Part shown: one piece after another, positions 9,479 to 18,361 of the stretch
Layout: the number at the start of each line of letters is the position of its first letter
Numbering within the stretch: the stretch's first letter is position 1
Source of the DNA: Entamoeba invadens IP1
Lineage: Eukaryota; Evosea; Mastigamoebida; Endamoebidae
DNA: 28,465 nucleotides
Direction of reading: 5' to 3'
NCBI RefSeq assembly: GCF_000330505.1
Contig: NW_004443536.1
Coordinates: 44,052-72,516, forward strand
Notes under the pieces: model-generated
Database searches by the model: none
What the model was told of the DNA's origin: nothing
What the model saw: the letters and a program-made list of their open reading frames with translations, nothing else
Position numbers and translations under genes: made by a program

Positions 9479-10792
9479 TTACTCTTGAGCTTTCATTGTA
9501 ACTTCGGAGAGTTGTGGATTCCCAAATGACGTCCCTTTTTGCGAATTGATCTGCAACTTGGGTTCAGTTGAGGAAATGGGGCTATCAGTTTTAATTGCAT
9601 CTCTTTCATTTGCGAGCTTTGTAATCTCCATACCAGTAATGAAGGGGTGGCTAACACATTGGTCGATCGAGTATCTCTTCTCAATGTCAACAACCAACAT
9701 ATGGCGGATCAAGTCCTTCACCTCCGGACTCTTATTTCCCCAATATGCCGGATCAAACTCGTATCTCTGATGACAAATACAGTCAAACAACTGGCGGTTC
9801 CCTCCATCGTCCCCATCGCTGAATGGCGGATACCCGCAGACCATTACAAACAAAATCACCCCCGCACTCCATACATCCACTTTACTCCCATTATATGGCT
9901 GCCCACTCAAAATCTCTGGCGCGACATATAACGGTGTTCCACACATGGTTTTAGCAAGGCTTGTCTGTGTAATAATTCGTGAAAGGCCAAAGTCTGTGAT
10001 TTTGATCTGGTCTCCACCCTTCGTTACACAGAGAATATTCTCCGGCTTCAAATCCCTATGAACAATATTGTGAGAATGAAGATACCCGAGCGCACTGAAC
10101 ATCTGCTTCATTATAATTCGGCACTTCTCTTCAGAAAACGATGTTTCGGCTATAATTTGTTGGAACAATTCTCCGCCCGACGCTAACTCCAAAATCATGT
10201 AGAGGTATTTTTCTGTTTGATAAGTTGTTTTCAACGCAACGATGTTCTCGTGTTTCAATTGATTCAAAATAGTGCACTCGTCAAATACTGCGTTCGGTCT
10301 ACTGCTAACTAATTGAGCCTTTTTCAAGTCAATCACTTTCATCGCGTACAATTGATTTTCTTGAATGTTTCTTACTTGTCGGACCATCGCGAAATTGCCT
10401 ACGCCACAAAACTTCCCCACCTCGTACGCGTTTTGTGGTCCGCCTTGTTTCTTCTCTTCTTCTATGTCAACAAATGATTCAAACATATAAGAGACACAAT
10501 CAATCGTTTTTCCGGGAAGCATTGTAATGTCGTCGTAATTTTTAATTTGTGTGGACCGTCCTCTCCCTATCAATTCACCATTTACACATGTCCCATTCGT
10601 AGACGTGTCAGTTAACACGTAGTAGGGCTCACCAGCCAATCTTGCTCGAATGGAAAAATGACGATGACTGATGTGTACACAATCACCAAGGCCCATTTGT
10701 GGGTTAACCTTCCCAAAGACTTGGTCCTCCTGAACTATTGGGACGTTAGGATACCCCGGTGACATTGAAACTAGTTGTCCCCACGCTTTCAT
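9479..10792 (-). CDS. FHA-domain Chk2/Rad53-type Ser/Thr kinase (437 aa)
   Basis: An N-terminal FHA domain (about 20-108) has the core motifs ISHRHF and DTSTNGTCVNG, which read phosphothreonine. The kinase domain (about 123-385) has the P-loop at 130-137, catalytic Lys152 (AMKVID), Glu172 in helix C, HRDLKPEN from 245, DFG at 267-269, a threonine-bearing activation loop (AKTMCGTPLY) and APE at 291-293, so it should be active. FHA followed by a CAMK-like kinase is the Chk2/Rad53/Dun1 arrangement, known for DNA-damage checkpoint signalling; that role here is inferred. There is no SQ/TQ cluster before the FHA domain. Two positions are unusual: the third P-loop glycine is Ala (GVGNFAMV), and the FHA strand with the usual GR motif reads GK. 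A Ser/Thr-rich tail follows (about 390-437). No introns. Confidence 0.9.
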   Translation of the reverse strand: MKAWGQLVSMSPGYPNVPIVQEDQVFGKVNPQMGLGDCVHISHRHFSIRARLAGEPYYVLTDTSTNGTCVNGELIGRGRSTQIKNYDDITMLPGKTIDCVSYMFESFVDIEEEKKQGGPQNAYEVGKFCGVGNFAMVRQVRNIQENQLYAMKVIDLKKAQLVSSRPNAVFDECTILNQLKHENIVALKTTYQTEKYLYMILELASGGELFQQIIAETSFSEEKCRIIMKQMFSALGYLHSHNIVHRDLKPENILCVTKGGDQIKITDFGLSRIITQTSLAKTMCGTPLYVAPEILSGQPYNGSKVDVWSAGVILFVMVCGYPPFSDGDDGGNRQLFDCICHQRYEFDPAYWGNKSPEVKDLIRHMLVVDIEKRYSIDQCVSHPFITGMEITKLANERDAIKTDSPISSTEPKLQINSQKGTSFGNPQLSEVTMKAQE

Positions 10793-10806
10793 TCTCTCTC
10801 ATTTTC

Positions 10807-10814
10807 AGTTCATT
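10807..10814 (-). promoter_or_regulatory. Possible GAAC element upstream of the FHA kinase
   Basis: AATGAACT on the minus strand, about 15 bp before the kinase ATG. It matches the Entamoeba core-promoter GAAC element. The motif is short, so a chance match is possible. Confidence 0.3.
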
Positions 10815-11341
10815 CCGTTTTTTTATCTTTTCTTTGTCTATCGATATCGATTTAGACATTTTTTTTGAAGTGGTAAATGATATAGAGTCATTTCCCGATT
10901 CTATAGATCAAATAAACTGCTAATAAATAAGGTTAATAATTCAATGAATGATGGAAACTGGTATTATTGATTTAAATGTGTCATTAAAAACACTTTTGTT
11001 ATTACTAGAAAAATATATTATAACTTCTACTCTATTATAATATTTTTTTTTAAAATTTTGGTTTTACAAAATCATAAAACCAGTTTGGGTTCTTATTTGC
11101 ATTTTTGTTTATTTTGTGATTGTGAAGCATTTATGATAAAAACTGTTATTTACAACTTATTGGATGATAAAGTTTAAAAATTACTATATGGTATAGTATT
11201 AAAACTATACTAAATTGAAATTCTCAAGTCAACGAAGAAAGAGAAAAACAGAGGTAATACGCTTTTTCAATTGCAAATGGATATGAAAAGAATAACAAAA
11301 ATGAATAGAATATAAATTATAGAGACGATTTATGAATTGAT
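10815..11341. other. AT-rich intergenic region
   Basis: This is the spacer between the kinase start and the 3' end of the pseudo-GTPase gene. I see only AT-rich sequence, without repeats or ORFs. Confidence 0.5.
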
Positions 11342-12011
11342 TTACAAAACAACACAACAATGGGTGCTTTTCTTTTTTGGAGGAAGGGGGTCGAAATCCG
11401 GACTCTCCGAAATAGAAGAGTCAAGATTACTTTGCAAAAAGGCGACACAATCACTCTGAACACCGACATCTATTTGTGCCGCTTTCAGTGTGTTATTAGC
11501 ACAAAACTCAAGCGCACTTGGCTGTTCCTTTTCACATGCCTTCCCAAAGGCAACGACCCCGCGGATCAATGATGTGTCTGCGTACCGATTGATTTCTTGT
11601 TTCCACTTCTCGAGGTGGTCTGCAGTCTTTTGTGATGACTTTGTATAGACCAAAAATATCGAATTTGTATTTTTAAAGAAAGAAGTTGTGAATGAAAAAA
11701 GGGGATCTCTCCCGTCTTCTTGTTAAGTTGTTTCTTTTTGAATTAAAAAGTCCCTCAACCATTACAGAGAGTACAAACAAACCACATGTAAGTAGCGTTA
11801 ATATATATGACGTTTCGTTGTACTTCATCAAATACGACGAAGAGTATTTTTCTTTGGACGTTTGATGGTCGACAGAGTCGATGTACTTGTCGATGAGAGA
11901 GTGCACAGACTGACTATCTTCTCCTACAAATATAAATTTAATTTCTTTCAACATGACATCCGGATCATCGGTAAGCTCTGAAATGGATATGGGGCGTTGT
12001 TTTTGCGACAT
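11342..12011 (-). CDS. Prenylated Ras/Rab-like pseudo-GTPase (2 exons, 201 aa)
   Basis: Exons are 12011-11783 and 11718-11342, joined across a GTTTGT...AAG intron. The joined protein follows the small-GTPase fold: beta-1/P-loop (IKFIFVGEDSQSVHS), the switch II region (LTCGEDGRDPLFSFTTSFF), beta-4 (SIFLVYTKSS), the helix ADHLEKWKQEI, and a C-terminus KKKSTHCCVVL. The last is a polybasic CaaX box (CVVL; Leu predicts geranylgeranylation), so it should sit on a membrane. The nucleotide-binding residues are missing: the P-loop GK(S/T) reads S35-V36-H37, the DTAGQE motif reads LTCGED, and NKxD reads FGKACEK. It probably cannot bind or hydrolyse GTP normally and may act as a scaffold or decoy. 12011 is the first ATG in the frame. 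A few weak matches make Ras versus Rab undecidable. Confidence 0.72.
11719..11782 (-). other. Intron, 64 nt, pseudo-GTPase gene
   Basis: Donor GTTTGTTTGT, acceptor CAAG, phase 1. The splice joins two halves of a G-domain in the expected order. A second AAG three bases downstream would drop one residue and stay in frame. Confidence 0.7.
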
Positions 12012-13143
12012 CACAGAGTGGTTTCTGAGTTCACATAACAAGTTCGCACAAACAAGGAGTGTCGCAACCCCCTCCTCTTTGTGTTCTGAAAAAACCAAGT
12101 TTCTTTTCTTCTTTTCTTTGTTATTTATCAAGCAATTTTTGGAGTAATATTACGGGATTTTTATCCTATTTTTCTTTTTCTTTTTACTCTTTTTTTTCTT
12201 TCTTTTTCTGTTTTTTCTTTATCCTTTTTGAATAGGCTTTGTGTTCTTTTTTAGCATTGACCCGATTTCTTGATTTGACTTGTGCGTCGAATAAGATTTC
12301 CCATAAAAACTTTTTTATATTAATTTACTACATATTCTAATAAATAAATCAGAAATATTTAATTTTAATATATCTTTTGGGATATTTATTAGTAATCACC
12401 CAAAAATGATTTATTAATCTAAAACAAACCCGAAAAATGGAGTTAACAATTAGTAAATTATTTTGAATATCACCTGTAAAATAAAAATGGTGAAAAACCC
12501 CTTTTAATAGTAATTGTAATTATTCCCGTTTTTTATTGATAATTTTAATCGAAAAAATATAAAATATTTTATTTTTGAAATTTTATTATAAAAGAAATAT
12601 TTTTTTTGTGTGATTCTGTTTCCTTTTAAAAAATCATGAAAAGTATTATAATTTTTTGATTTCAACAAAAGATGAGTGGTTATAATAATAACTATATTTT
12701 ATTGTATGTTTTAAAATAATTTGGCTCATTTATTTTTATTTGGAAAAATTATAAATTTTGAATCCATATTTTTTTAAATAGAAAAAAAAATAAAATTTTT
12801 ATATTAAAAAAATAAGTGAGGTATTATTTGCAAATGGGGTTTTAAGTTAGTTCATTTTGTTTTTTTTACTAAATTCTAATAGATCATTTTAAATTTTTTC
12901 GTGTCTTTTCAAAAAAAAATTAGAAATAAAAAAATATTTATAATTAAAAAATTGGCAAAATATAATAATTGTGCAAATAATAATTAATAAAAAAAAGTAT
13001 TAATTATTTGTTTTGTAAAATATAACAATACTTTTATATTGATTAAAAAAGTTGTTTGTGCTAATTATTTTTCATACTATAATAATTATTTGTTATTATT
13101 ATATAATTCATGTATTAATTTTGTGTATAATTAAACCCATTTA
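12012..13143. other. AT-rich intergenic region with pyrimidine tract
   Basis: It holds a T/C-rich tract at about 12150-12235 on the plus strand (A/G-rich on the other) and long AT runs. There is no credible ORF. It ends in the TA that flanks the mariner element. Confidence 0.5.
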
Positions 13144-13397
13144 CAGTTAGTTTCAAAACAATTAGCAATTTTTCACAACAAATCGATTTATGTTTCACAA
13201 CAATTATTTTTGTACCTTTAATCAAACCTGTTTCATAAAGAATAATTTTGTATCATATATAATAAATTTGTTGCAATATAAAATGAGTTTGTCTCAAAAG
13301 AAATATTTGTGCTATAATTATCAATTATTGTTTCAAAAAAATATAGAATGTTTGCATAAATGGTTTTTATTGTTTCTAAACAAATAATTACAAATCA
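13144..13397 (+). repeat. Mariner left terminal inverted repeat (254 bp)
   Basis: Identical to the reverse complement of 14817-15070. It contains recurrent TTTCA-type submotifs, including TTTCACAACA twice near the outer end, which may be transposase sites. Confidence 0.9.
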
Positions 13398-13659
13398 AAC
13401 TAAATGTGGGTAAATCAAAACCTAAAAATGATTATATTGTATTTCGGCATGGCGGTCAACTCTTTTGAATTTATACATAGAGATAACATTGACCAAATTT
13501 TGAACATAAGTTCAACTGTCCAACCGGATTCAAATGCCCCAACCCAAACAATTCAACTTGCAGAAAGAAGAAGCGCTGCAGATATTTCATTGTCACTTAT
13601 ACAACCACCACTACCAACTCATCTCTAAATACAACCGACTTCTAATTCTACAGACAGGA

Positions 13660-14718
13660 TATCCAAAAGAATATATATAAAAGTCACAGAATCACAAAGA
13701 AAAAACTGACCGAAGAATATGCCGAATATGGAAAAAACACGAGATTGGAAATACTACATGACAGAAACAAGAATTGGAGAAGCGTCTGTTAAACGTCTAT
13801 TGGGAAAGCTTGAAAGGGGCGGGGACATATCAAAACCCAAGAAACAGGGTAGAAAATACAAATTTACACCCGAAATGCTCACAAATATTTCAAAAAAACT
13901 TTCCTTGGAGGGAAAAATACTACGAGAAACAAAGAAACTTTTGGCCGAAGAAGAAATGGAGAAGATTGCAAATGGAATTGAAACGGACTTTGAAGTTGTC
14001 TCAATATCAACACTATCGCGTTACATGAGAAACAGAGAAATTATGAATCAAGCCAACGTTCCTTTATTATCTTTTACTGAGGTGACTATTCGGGACCAAG
14101 GTCGAAATCTATTGAAAACAAACAACTCAGAGTTGAAAAAAGAAGAGAACTACAACAGTTTTTGGACTCTGGAATGCAGGTCGTCTTCGTTGACGAAAGT
14201 CATTGGAAAGTCGGGAATGTGAGAAGTCGTATGTGGGGAGAACGAGGAAAAAATATATTCGAGAATAACAACTCAGTACTTTTAATTTATCATGTATATG
14301 TGCTATTAGTGACACGGGATCAAAGTATTGTAAATTGTTTAATACAATTGTTAATAGCGACATTTTTATTTAATATTTTAGGGCTCTTGTTGATGTATTT
14401 ATCGCTGTTGGTAATAATATCGTATTAGTAATGAACAAAGCTTCAATTCATTTGAATCAACTTGAGATTTATGCAGAATCCAAGGGATGCAAAGTAATGT
14501 TCAATGCACCTTATAGTCCAGAATGTAATCCCATTGAAATGATATTTGGAATTTGGAAAACTCGAGTGGGAAATTTGGTTAATGTAACGATATTGGATAT
14601 GGTGCAAAACATCTCTAGTTGTTTCGAAAATATTACCCCAGCAGAAATAAGCAGAGTTATAACACACTTTATTTCGGTGGTGACAAGAAAAATGTTTGCA
14701 ATGGAAGATTTATAATCG
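13660..14718 (+). pseudogene. Frameshifted Tc1/mariner (DDE_3-type) transposase
   Basis: The coding sense moves between frames. A helix-turn-helix-like start (KKKLTEEYAEYGKNTRLEIL) is in one frame up to the TAA at 13790-13792. The middle (13719-14225) is in a second frame and contains SISTLSRYMRN. Then VVFVDESHW, with the first catalytic Asp, returns to the first frame (to about 14428). The C-terminal part (14374-14718) is in a third frame, with MNKASIH and PYSPECNPIE. The second catalytic Asp of the usual DNASIH motif reads Asn-Lys, 33 residues before the final Glu. With at least three frame changes and a lost catalytic residue, the enzyme should be dead. Confidence 0.8.
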
Positions 14719-14816
14719 TATTTTCGTTTAATATGTTTATTGTTTATTATTGTAATTATTACTACATTATTATAATAATATATTTAAAGATATATATTAA
14801 AACTTTATTTAACTAG

Positions 14817-15070
14817 TGATTTGTAATTATTTGTTTAGAAACAATAAAAACCATTTATGCAAACATTCTATATTTTTTTGAAACAATAATTGATAATTAT
14901 AGCACAAATATTTCTTTTGAGACAAACTCATTTTATATTGCAACAAATTTATTATATATGATACAAAATTATTCTTTATGAAACAGGTTTGATTAAAGGT
15001 ACAAAAATAATTGTTGTGAAACATAAATCGATTTGTTGTGAAAAATTGCTAATTGTTTTGAAACTAACTG
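14817..15070 (-). repeat. Mariner right terminal inverted repeat (254 bp)
   Basis: Mirror copy of 13144-13397 with no difference that I can find. The match stops exactly where the unique internal sequence begins. Confidence 0.9.
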
Positions 15071-15206
15071 TAATATCTTTTGATATATTTTTTATTAAAT
15101 ATTATTAATTGTTTAAGTATAAATAATCGTTAATAAATTTAAAAAATTTATTACCAATTAAATTATAATTTTTTGTATTGACTTTTTTATTATTTTTAAT
15201 AACATA

Positions 15207-15457
15207 AAGAGAAAGGACGGACATGGGGACGAANNNNNNNNNNNNNNNNNNNNNNNNNNNNNNNNNNNNNNNNNNNNNNNNNNNNNNNNNNNNNNNNNNN
15301 NNNNNNNNNNNNNNNNNNNNNNNNNNNNNNNNNATAATAGAAAGGACACCATATACACAGGAGGACGTCCTTTATAGCGGGAGGACGTCCCTAAACCACA
15401 AAGGACGTCCTTCGGCCTATATTCCCGTCCTTCATCCCCATGTCCGTTTTTTCTCTT
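15207..15457. repeat. Small inverted-repeat element with 20-bp phased GGACGTCC palindromes
   Basis: The ends are inverted copies: AAGAGAAAGGACGGACATGG on the left, and the reverse complement of the right end reads AAGAGAAAAAACGGACATGG. Inside are three GGACGTCC palindromes at 15363, 15383 and 15403, exactly 20 bp apart, flanked by weaker units in the same register. The 100-N gap replaces part of the left half. It resembles a MITE, and a related inverted copy lies at 23891-24020. I see no clear target duplication. Confidence 0.7.
15234..15333. other. Assembly gap (100 N)
   Basis: Exactly 100 N, the conventional length for a gap of unknown size. It falls inside the palindrome-bearing repeat element, which probably caused the assembly break. 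Confidence 0.95.
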
Positions 15458-16231
15458 AAGAAGTTTAAAAATGTTATAATAATGAAATCAATAATATTTT
15501 AAAAATAATTTGTATGATAAAATAGTATAATTATACTTAATTAATAGTTATTTTTTTTATTATATAAATAATATATTAATTATAATTTGTAATATATAAA
15601 AATTCTATTTATAAAACAACCCAATTATTTAAAATAATGACAAAAACAAAAAGTAGTTTATATTTTTAAATAGTTTTTTAATGATTTAAATATATTTTAA
15701 TTAATTGTTAATAGTAAAATAAATTTACAATATAAAATTTGTCACCTATCAAAAATAAAAATAACAAATTACAAATAGCAATTTTTAATGATTCGATAAA
15801 AATCTTTAAAAATATGGTTATTTGTCGACCAAACAAATGTCAGAAATTGTTAACAAAAATGCGAAAAAAAATAAAAACGATATTGTGACGTGTTTTTTTC
15901 GCGTCAATTTTATTATAAAATGAAATAAGGCATATATATTATTTGGTAAAAAGTATGTTACAATAAAATTTATAATTGGTACAATTGGTTTGAAAATGCC
16001 TTTAAAACAAGTTAAATCCAACAACAATTGATAGAAAGGGCAAAAAATGGATTCTATAACCATGTTTGCAAATTAACAATGTAAAACGATCACTCTCGAA
16101 GTTTTTTATATGACGAACTCAAAGTGGATTTGGTCTTAACGTTTCCACCATTTCGACAATCCGCAATAGAACCTCCGAAAACGTTCGGTATTGTTTAAAA
16201 GGAGCCATTGACACAACTTGTCATAACACAC
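15458..16231. other. AT-rich intergenic region upstream of methionine gamma-lyase
   Basis: No gene is visible. The last 150 bp before the ATG are less AT-rich and include GTATTGTTTAAAAG at about 16190-16203, a loose match to the Entamoeba TATA-like element at a plausible distance (about 30-40 bp). Confidence 0.4.
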
Positions 16232-17448
16232 ATGTCTAAACAAGACGTTCAAACAAGACTTCTTCACCCAGAAAAGTCCCATATTGCTCACTCTCATGTA
16301 CTCCCGATCTTCCAGACCTCGACTTTCTGTTTCGACTCGACACAACAAGGTGCCGATCTCTTTATGGGAAAGGGTGAAGGCCATATCTATTCCAGACTTG
16401 GTAATCCAAGTGTCGAACTTTTTGAAAATATGATGGCTGAATTGGAAGGAGCTGCTGGATCTGCTGCATTTTCGTTTGTTAATAGTGTTTATTCTAAAAA
16501 GGAATTTAACTCATGAATAGATGTGGTATGGGTGCTGTTAATTCATCAACTTTGGCATTTTTACAAAAGGGAGACCATTTAATTGCTGGAGACACTTTAT
16601 ACGGATGCACCGTATCACTCTTCGAACATTGGCTTCCAAGGTTTGGCATAGAAGTCGACTTGGTTGACACTTCAGATTTGGAAAAGGTCAAGAAAGCGTG
16701 GAAAAGCAACACCAAGATGGTCTACTTGGAATCACCAGCAAACCCAACTAATAAGGTATCTGACGTCATTGCTATTGCACAACTCTGTAAGGAGAATAAG
16801 GCCAGACTCGTCATAGATGCCACTTTCTCATCACCATACTTCTTCCATCCACTTCAACTTGGCGCAGACATCGTATTGCATAGCGCAAGTAAGTACATTA
16901 ATGGTCATGGCGATGTCATTGCTGGCGTCACTTCGACCAAGACTAAAGAAGATATAATGACTATTAAGGCGTACAGAAAAGACGCGGGAAGCTTGATGTC
17001 ACCATTCGACGCTTTCTTGTGCGTGAGAGGATTAAAGACATTGCCTATGAGAATGAAAGCACATTGCGAGAATGGAATGAAAGTAGCGAGATGGTTGGAG
17101 ACACAAGAAAAGGTGTTGAAAGTTAACCACCCAGGATTGGAGTCCTTTGAAGGTCACAAACTTGCCGCAAAACAGTTAACTGGATATGGAAGCACTTTCT
17201 CATTTGAAATGAAAACATTCGAAGCAGCGAAAAAGTTAATGGAACATGTCAAGATATGCACACTTGCAGTCTCTCTAGGGTGTGTTGACACTTTAATTGA
17301 ACACCCAGCTTCTATGACACACGCTGCAGTCCCAGAGAATATCATGAGAAAACAGGGAATTACTCCAGAAATGGTCAGGATTTCAATTGGTCTTGAAAAC
17401 CCAGATGACATTATCAACGATCTTAAACAAGCTCTTGCTCAGTGTTAA
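16232..17448 (+). CDS. MGL: Methionine gamma-lyase (PLP enzyme, 2 exons, 389 aa)
   Basis: It splits methionine (and related sulfur amino acids) to methanethiol, 2-oxobutyrate and ammonia in the cytosol. Exons are 16232-16473 and 16521-17448; removing the GTTTGT...TAG intron gives 389 aa, the usual length for Entamoeba MGL. Visible residues are YSRLGNPS (phosphate-binding Tyr and Arg), LYGCT (the catalytic Tyr and the MGL-typical Cys, which separates it from cystathionine lyases and synthases), VIDATF (Asp that pairs with the PLP ring nitrogen) and SASKYINGHGD (Schiff-base Lys). I chose the ATG at 16232; an in-frame ATG at 16208 would add eight residues. Known: Entamoeba lacks the standard trans-sulfuration route and carries MGLs thought to derive from prokaryotes. 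At the splice the protein reads AFSCGMGAV, where bacterial relatives usually have SGMGA. Confidence 0.94.
16474..16520 (+). other. Intron, 47 nt, methionine gamma-lyase
   Basis: GTTTGT donor, TAG acceptor, phase 2. It restores the frame exactly at the conserved GMGAV segment. Confidence 0.88.
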
Positions 17449-17683
17449 TTGACTCATCTTTTCAGCTTTTTGTTGTTTGTTGCTAAGTAAAATGGATGAA
17501 AAAACTCATTTATTAATTATTTACTTCAAAATGAAAGATCAACACATAAAATGAATTAAATTTGATCAATTGGAGTATTAATAAATTGAATATATTGATT
17601 ACTTATTGATAATCAAACTATATTTTTTATTAAAAATACAAACCAAAACACAAACAAAATGATGAAATTCAAACTATAAAAAA

Positions 17684-18361
17684 TCAAACGAGGATCGAAG
17701 ACAGATTTTCTGACTCACTAAAACAAAGACCATTTGGCTCACTTTCAAGTATTTCATACTTATTGAGTTGTTCTCGGATCATAGAAAGTCGCAAGTTTTT
17801 CTTCGAGCTTGTGTCTAACGAAAAACGTTGTCTTGGCTTCGGCTTATCTGCTTTGCATTTCAAAGAAAGTAATGGCAACTTTTTGTGTTCAACAGCTTCA
17901 TCTTTCTGTGGTTCTGGTGATACATTTATTGTGGGCTCAATCTTTGTAATTTCCTCGGTTTCCATAGGAGACATCGACTTCTCTGGAGTAGTAGGGAGGT
18001 ACATTTTTGGCGAAGTCCGACTTGGTTTTGGGGAAGTTGTCAGAAAAAGTTGGATGAAGTCTTTAAACGCAGAGTTTGTGTCGAAAAGGGATGAAGATGA
18101 TGGGTCGCCCCATATGTCCCAGACGTAGCATTGGTGTGACACATGAAAGTTTCTTGAACAAAAGTCGGGTTCTCGTCCCTTAACTACTTTACTTTCTTTA
18201 ATTAAGTAAGAATAGGTGACGTCTTCGTTTGGAATAAGTTTTGATGTGTATGTCCAAACATGTCCAGCAGACCATTCCATGATCAACTCTTTTCCATTGA
18301 GGCGTATATACATATTTTCCCCATATGTAGTACGGTAGTTTAATGAGAACGTCACGTTCAT
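17684..18361 (-). CDS. CBM20 starch/glycogen-binding domain protein (225 aa)
   Basis: The N-terminal ~98 residues fit a CBM20 carbohydrate-binding domain: VTFSLNYRTTYGENMYIRLNG is the opening strand pair, followed by W-containing strands, YSYLIKE, and NFHVSHQCYVWDIWGD at the end. The rest (about 100-225) is predicted disordered, rich in Ser, Pro and Lys, with basophilic kinase-type sites (RQRFSLD, NLRLSM). There is no catalytic domain. Known: stand-alone CBM20 proteins bind alpha-glucans and recruit partners to glycogen. Inferred: a glycogen-targeting or regulatory adaptor in the cytosol, as there is no signal peptide. 18361 is the first ATG in the frame and sits directly before the domain. 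It is convergent with MGL, 235 bp apart. Confidence 0.72.
   Translation of the reverse strand: MNVTFSLNYRTTYGENMYIRLNGKELIMEWSAGHVWTYTSKLIPNEDVTYSYLIKESKVVKGREPDFCSRNFHVSHQCYVWDIWGDPSSSSLFDTNSAFKDFIQLFLTTSPKPSRTSPKMYLPTTPEKSMSPMETEEITKIEPTINVSPEPQKDEAVEHKKLPLLSLKCKADKPKPRQRFSLDTSSKKNLRLSMIREQLNKYEILESEPNGLCFSESENLSSILV

Larger units (their letters stand above)
13144..15070 (+). mobile_element. Tc1/mariner-family transposon, 1927 bp, decayed
   Basis: The ends are CAGTTAG... and ...CTAACTG, flanked on each side by TA (13142-13143 and 15071-15072), the target duplication of Tc1/mariner elements. Terminal inverted repeats of 254 bp (13144-13397 and 14817-15070) are identical by eye. Between them lies the remains of a DDE transposase read on the plus strand. 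The element inserted between the pseudo-GTPase gene and the methionine gamma-lyase gene and disrupts no recognisable ORF. Confidence 0.88.

Noticed and set aside
13190..13387. A 65-codon ORF, repeated identically on the other strand at 14827-15024
   Set aside because: It lies wholly inside the terminal inverted repeats; the duplication follows from the TIRs, and the composition is that of AT-rich noncoding DNA.
13404..13628. 74-codon ORF at the start of the mariner interior
   Set aside because: Its last third looks protein-like, but it has no transposase motif and ends before the helix-turn-helix region; it is too weak to call a gene.
15361..15410. CRISPR-like regular repeats
   Set aside because: The organism is a eukaryote, the repeat is 8-10 bp with 10-12 bp between copies, and it belongs to a dispersed transposon-like repeat.
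15818..16063. 81-codon minus-strand hydrophobic ORF
   Set aside because: Phe/Ile/Leu-rich translation is expected from AT-rich spacer; no conserved motif, and it lies in the MGL upstream region.
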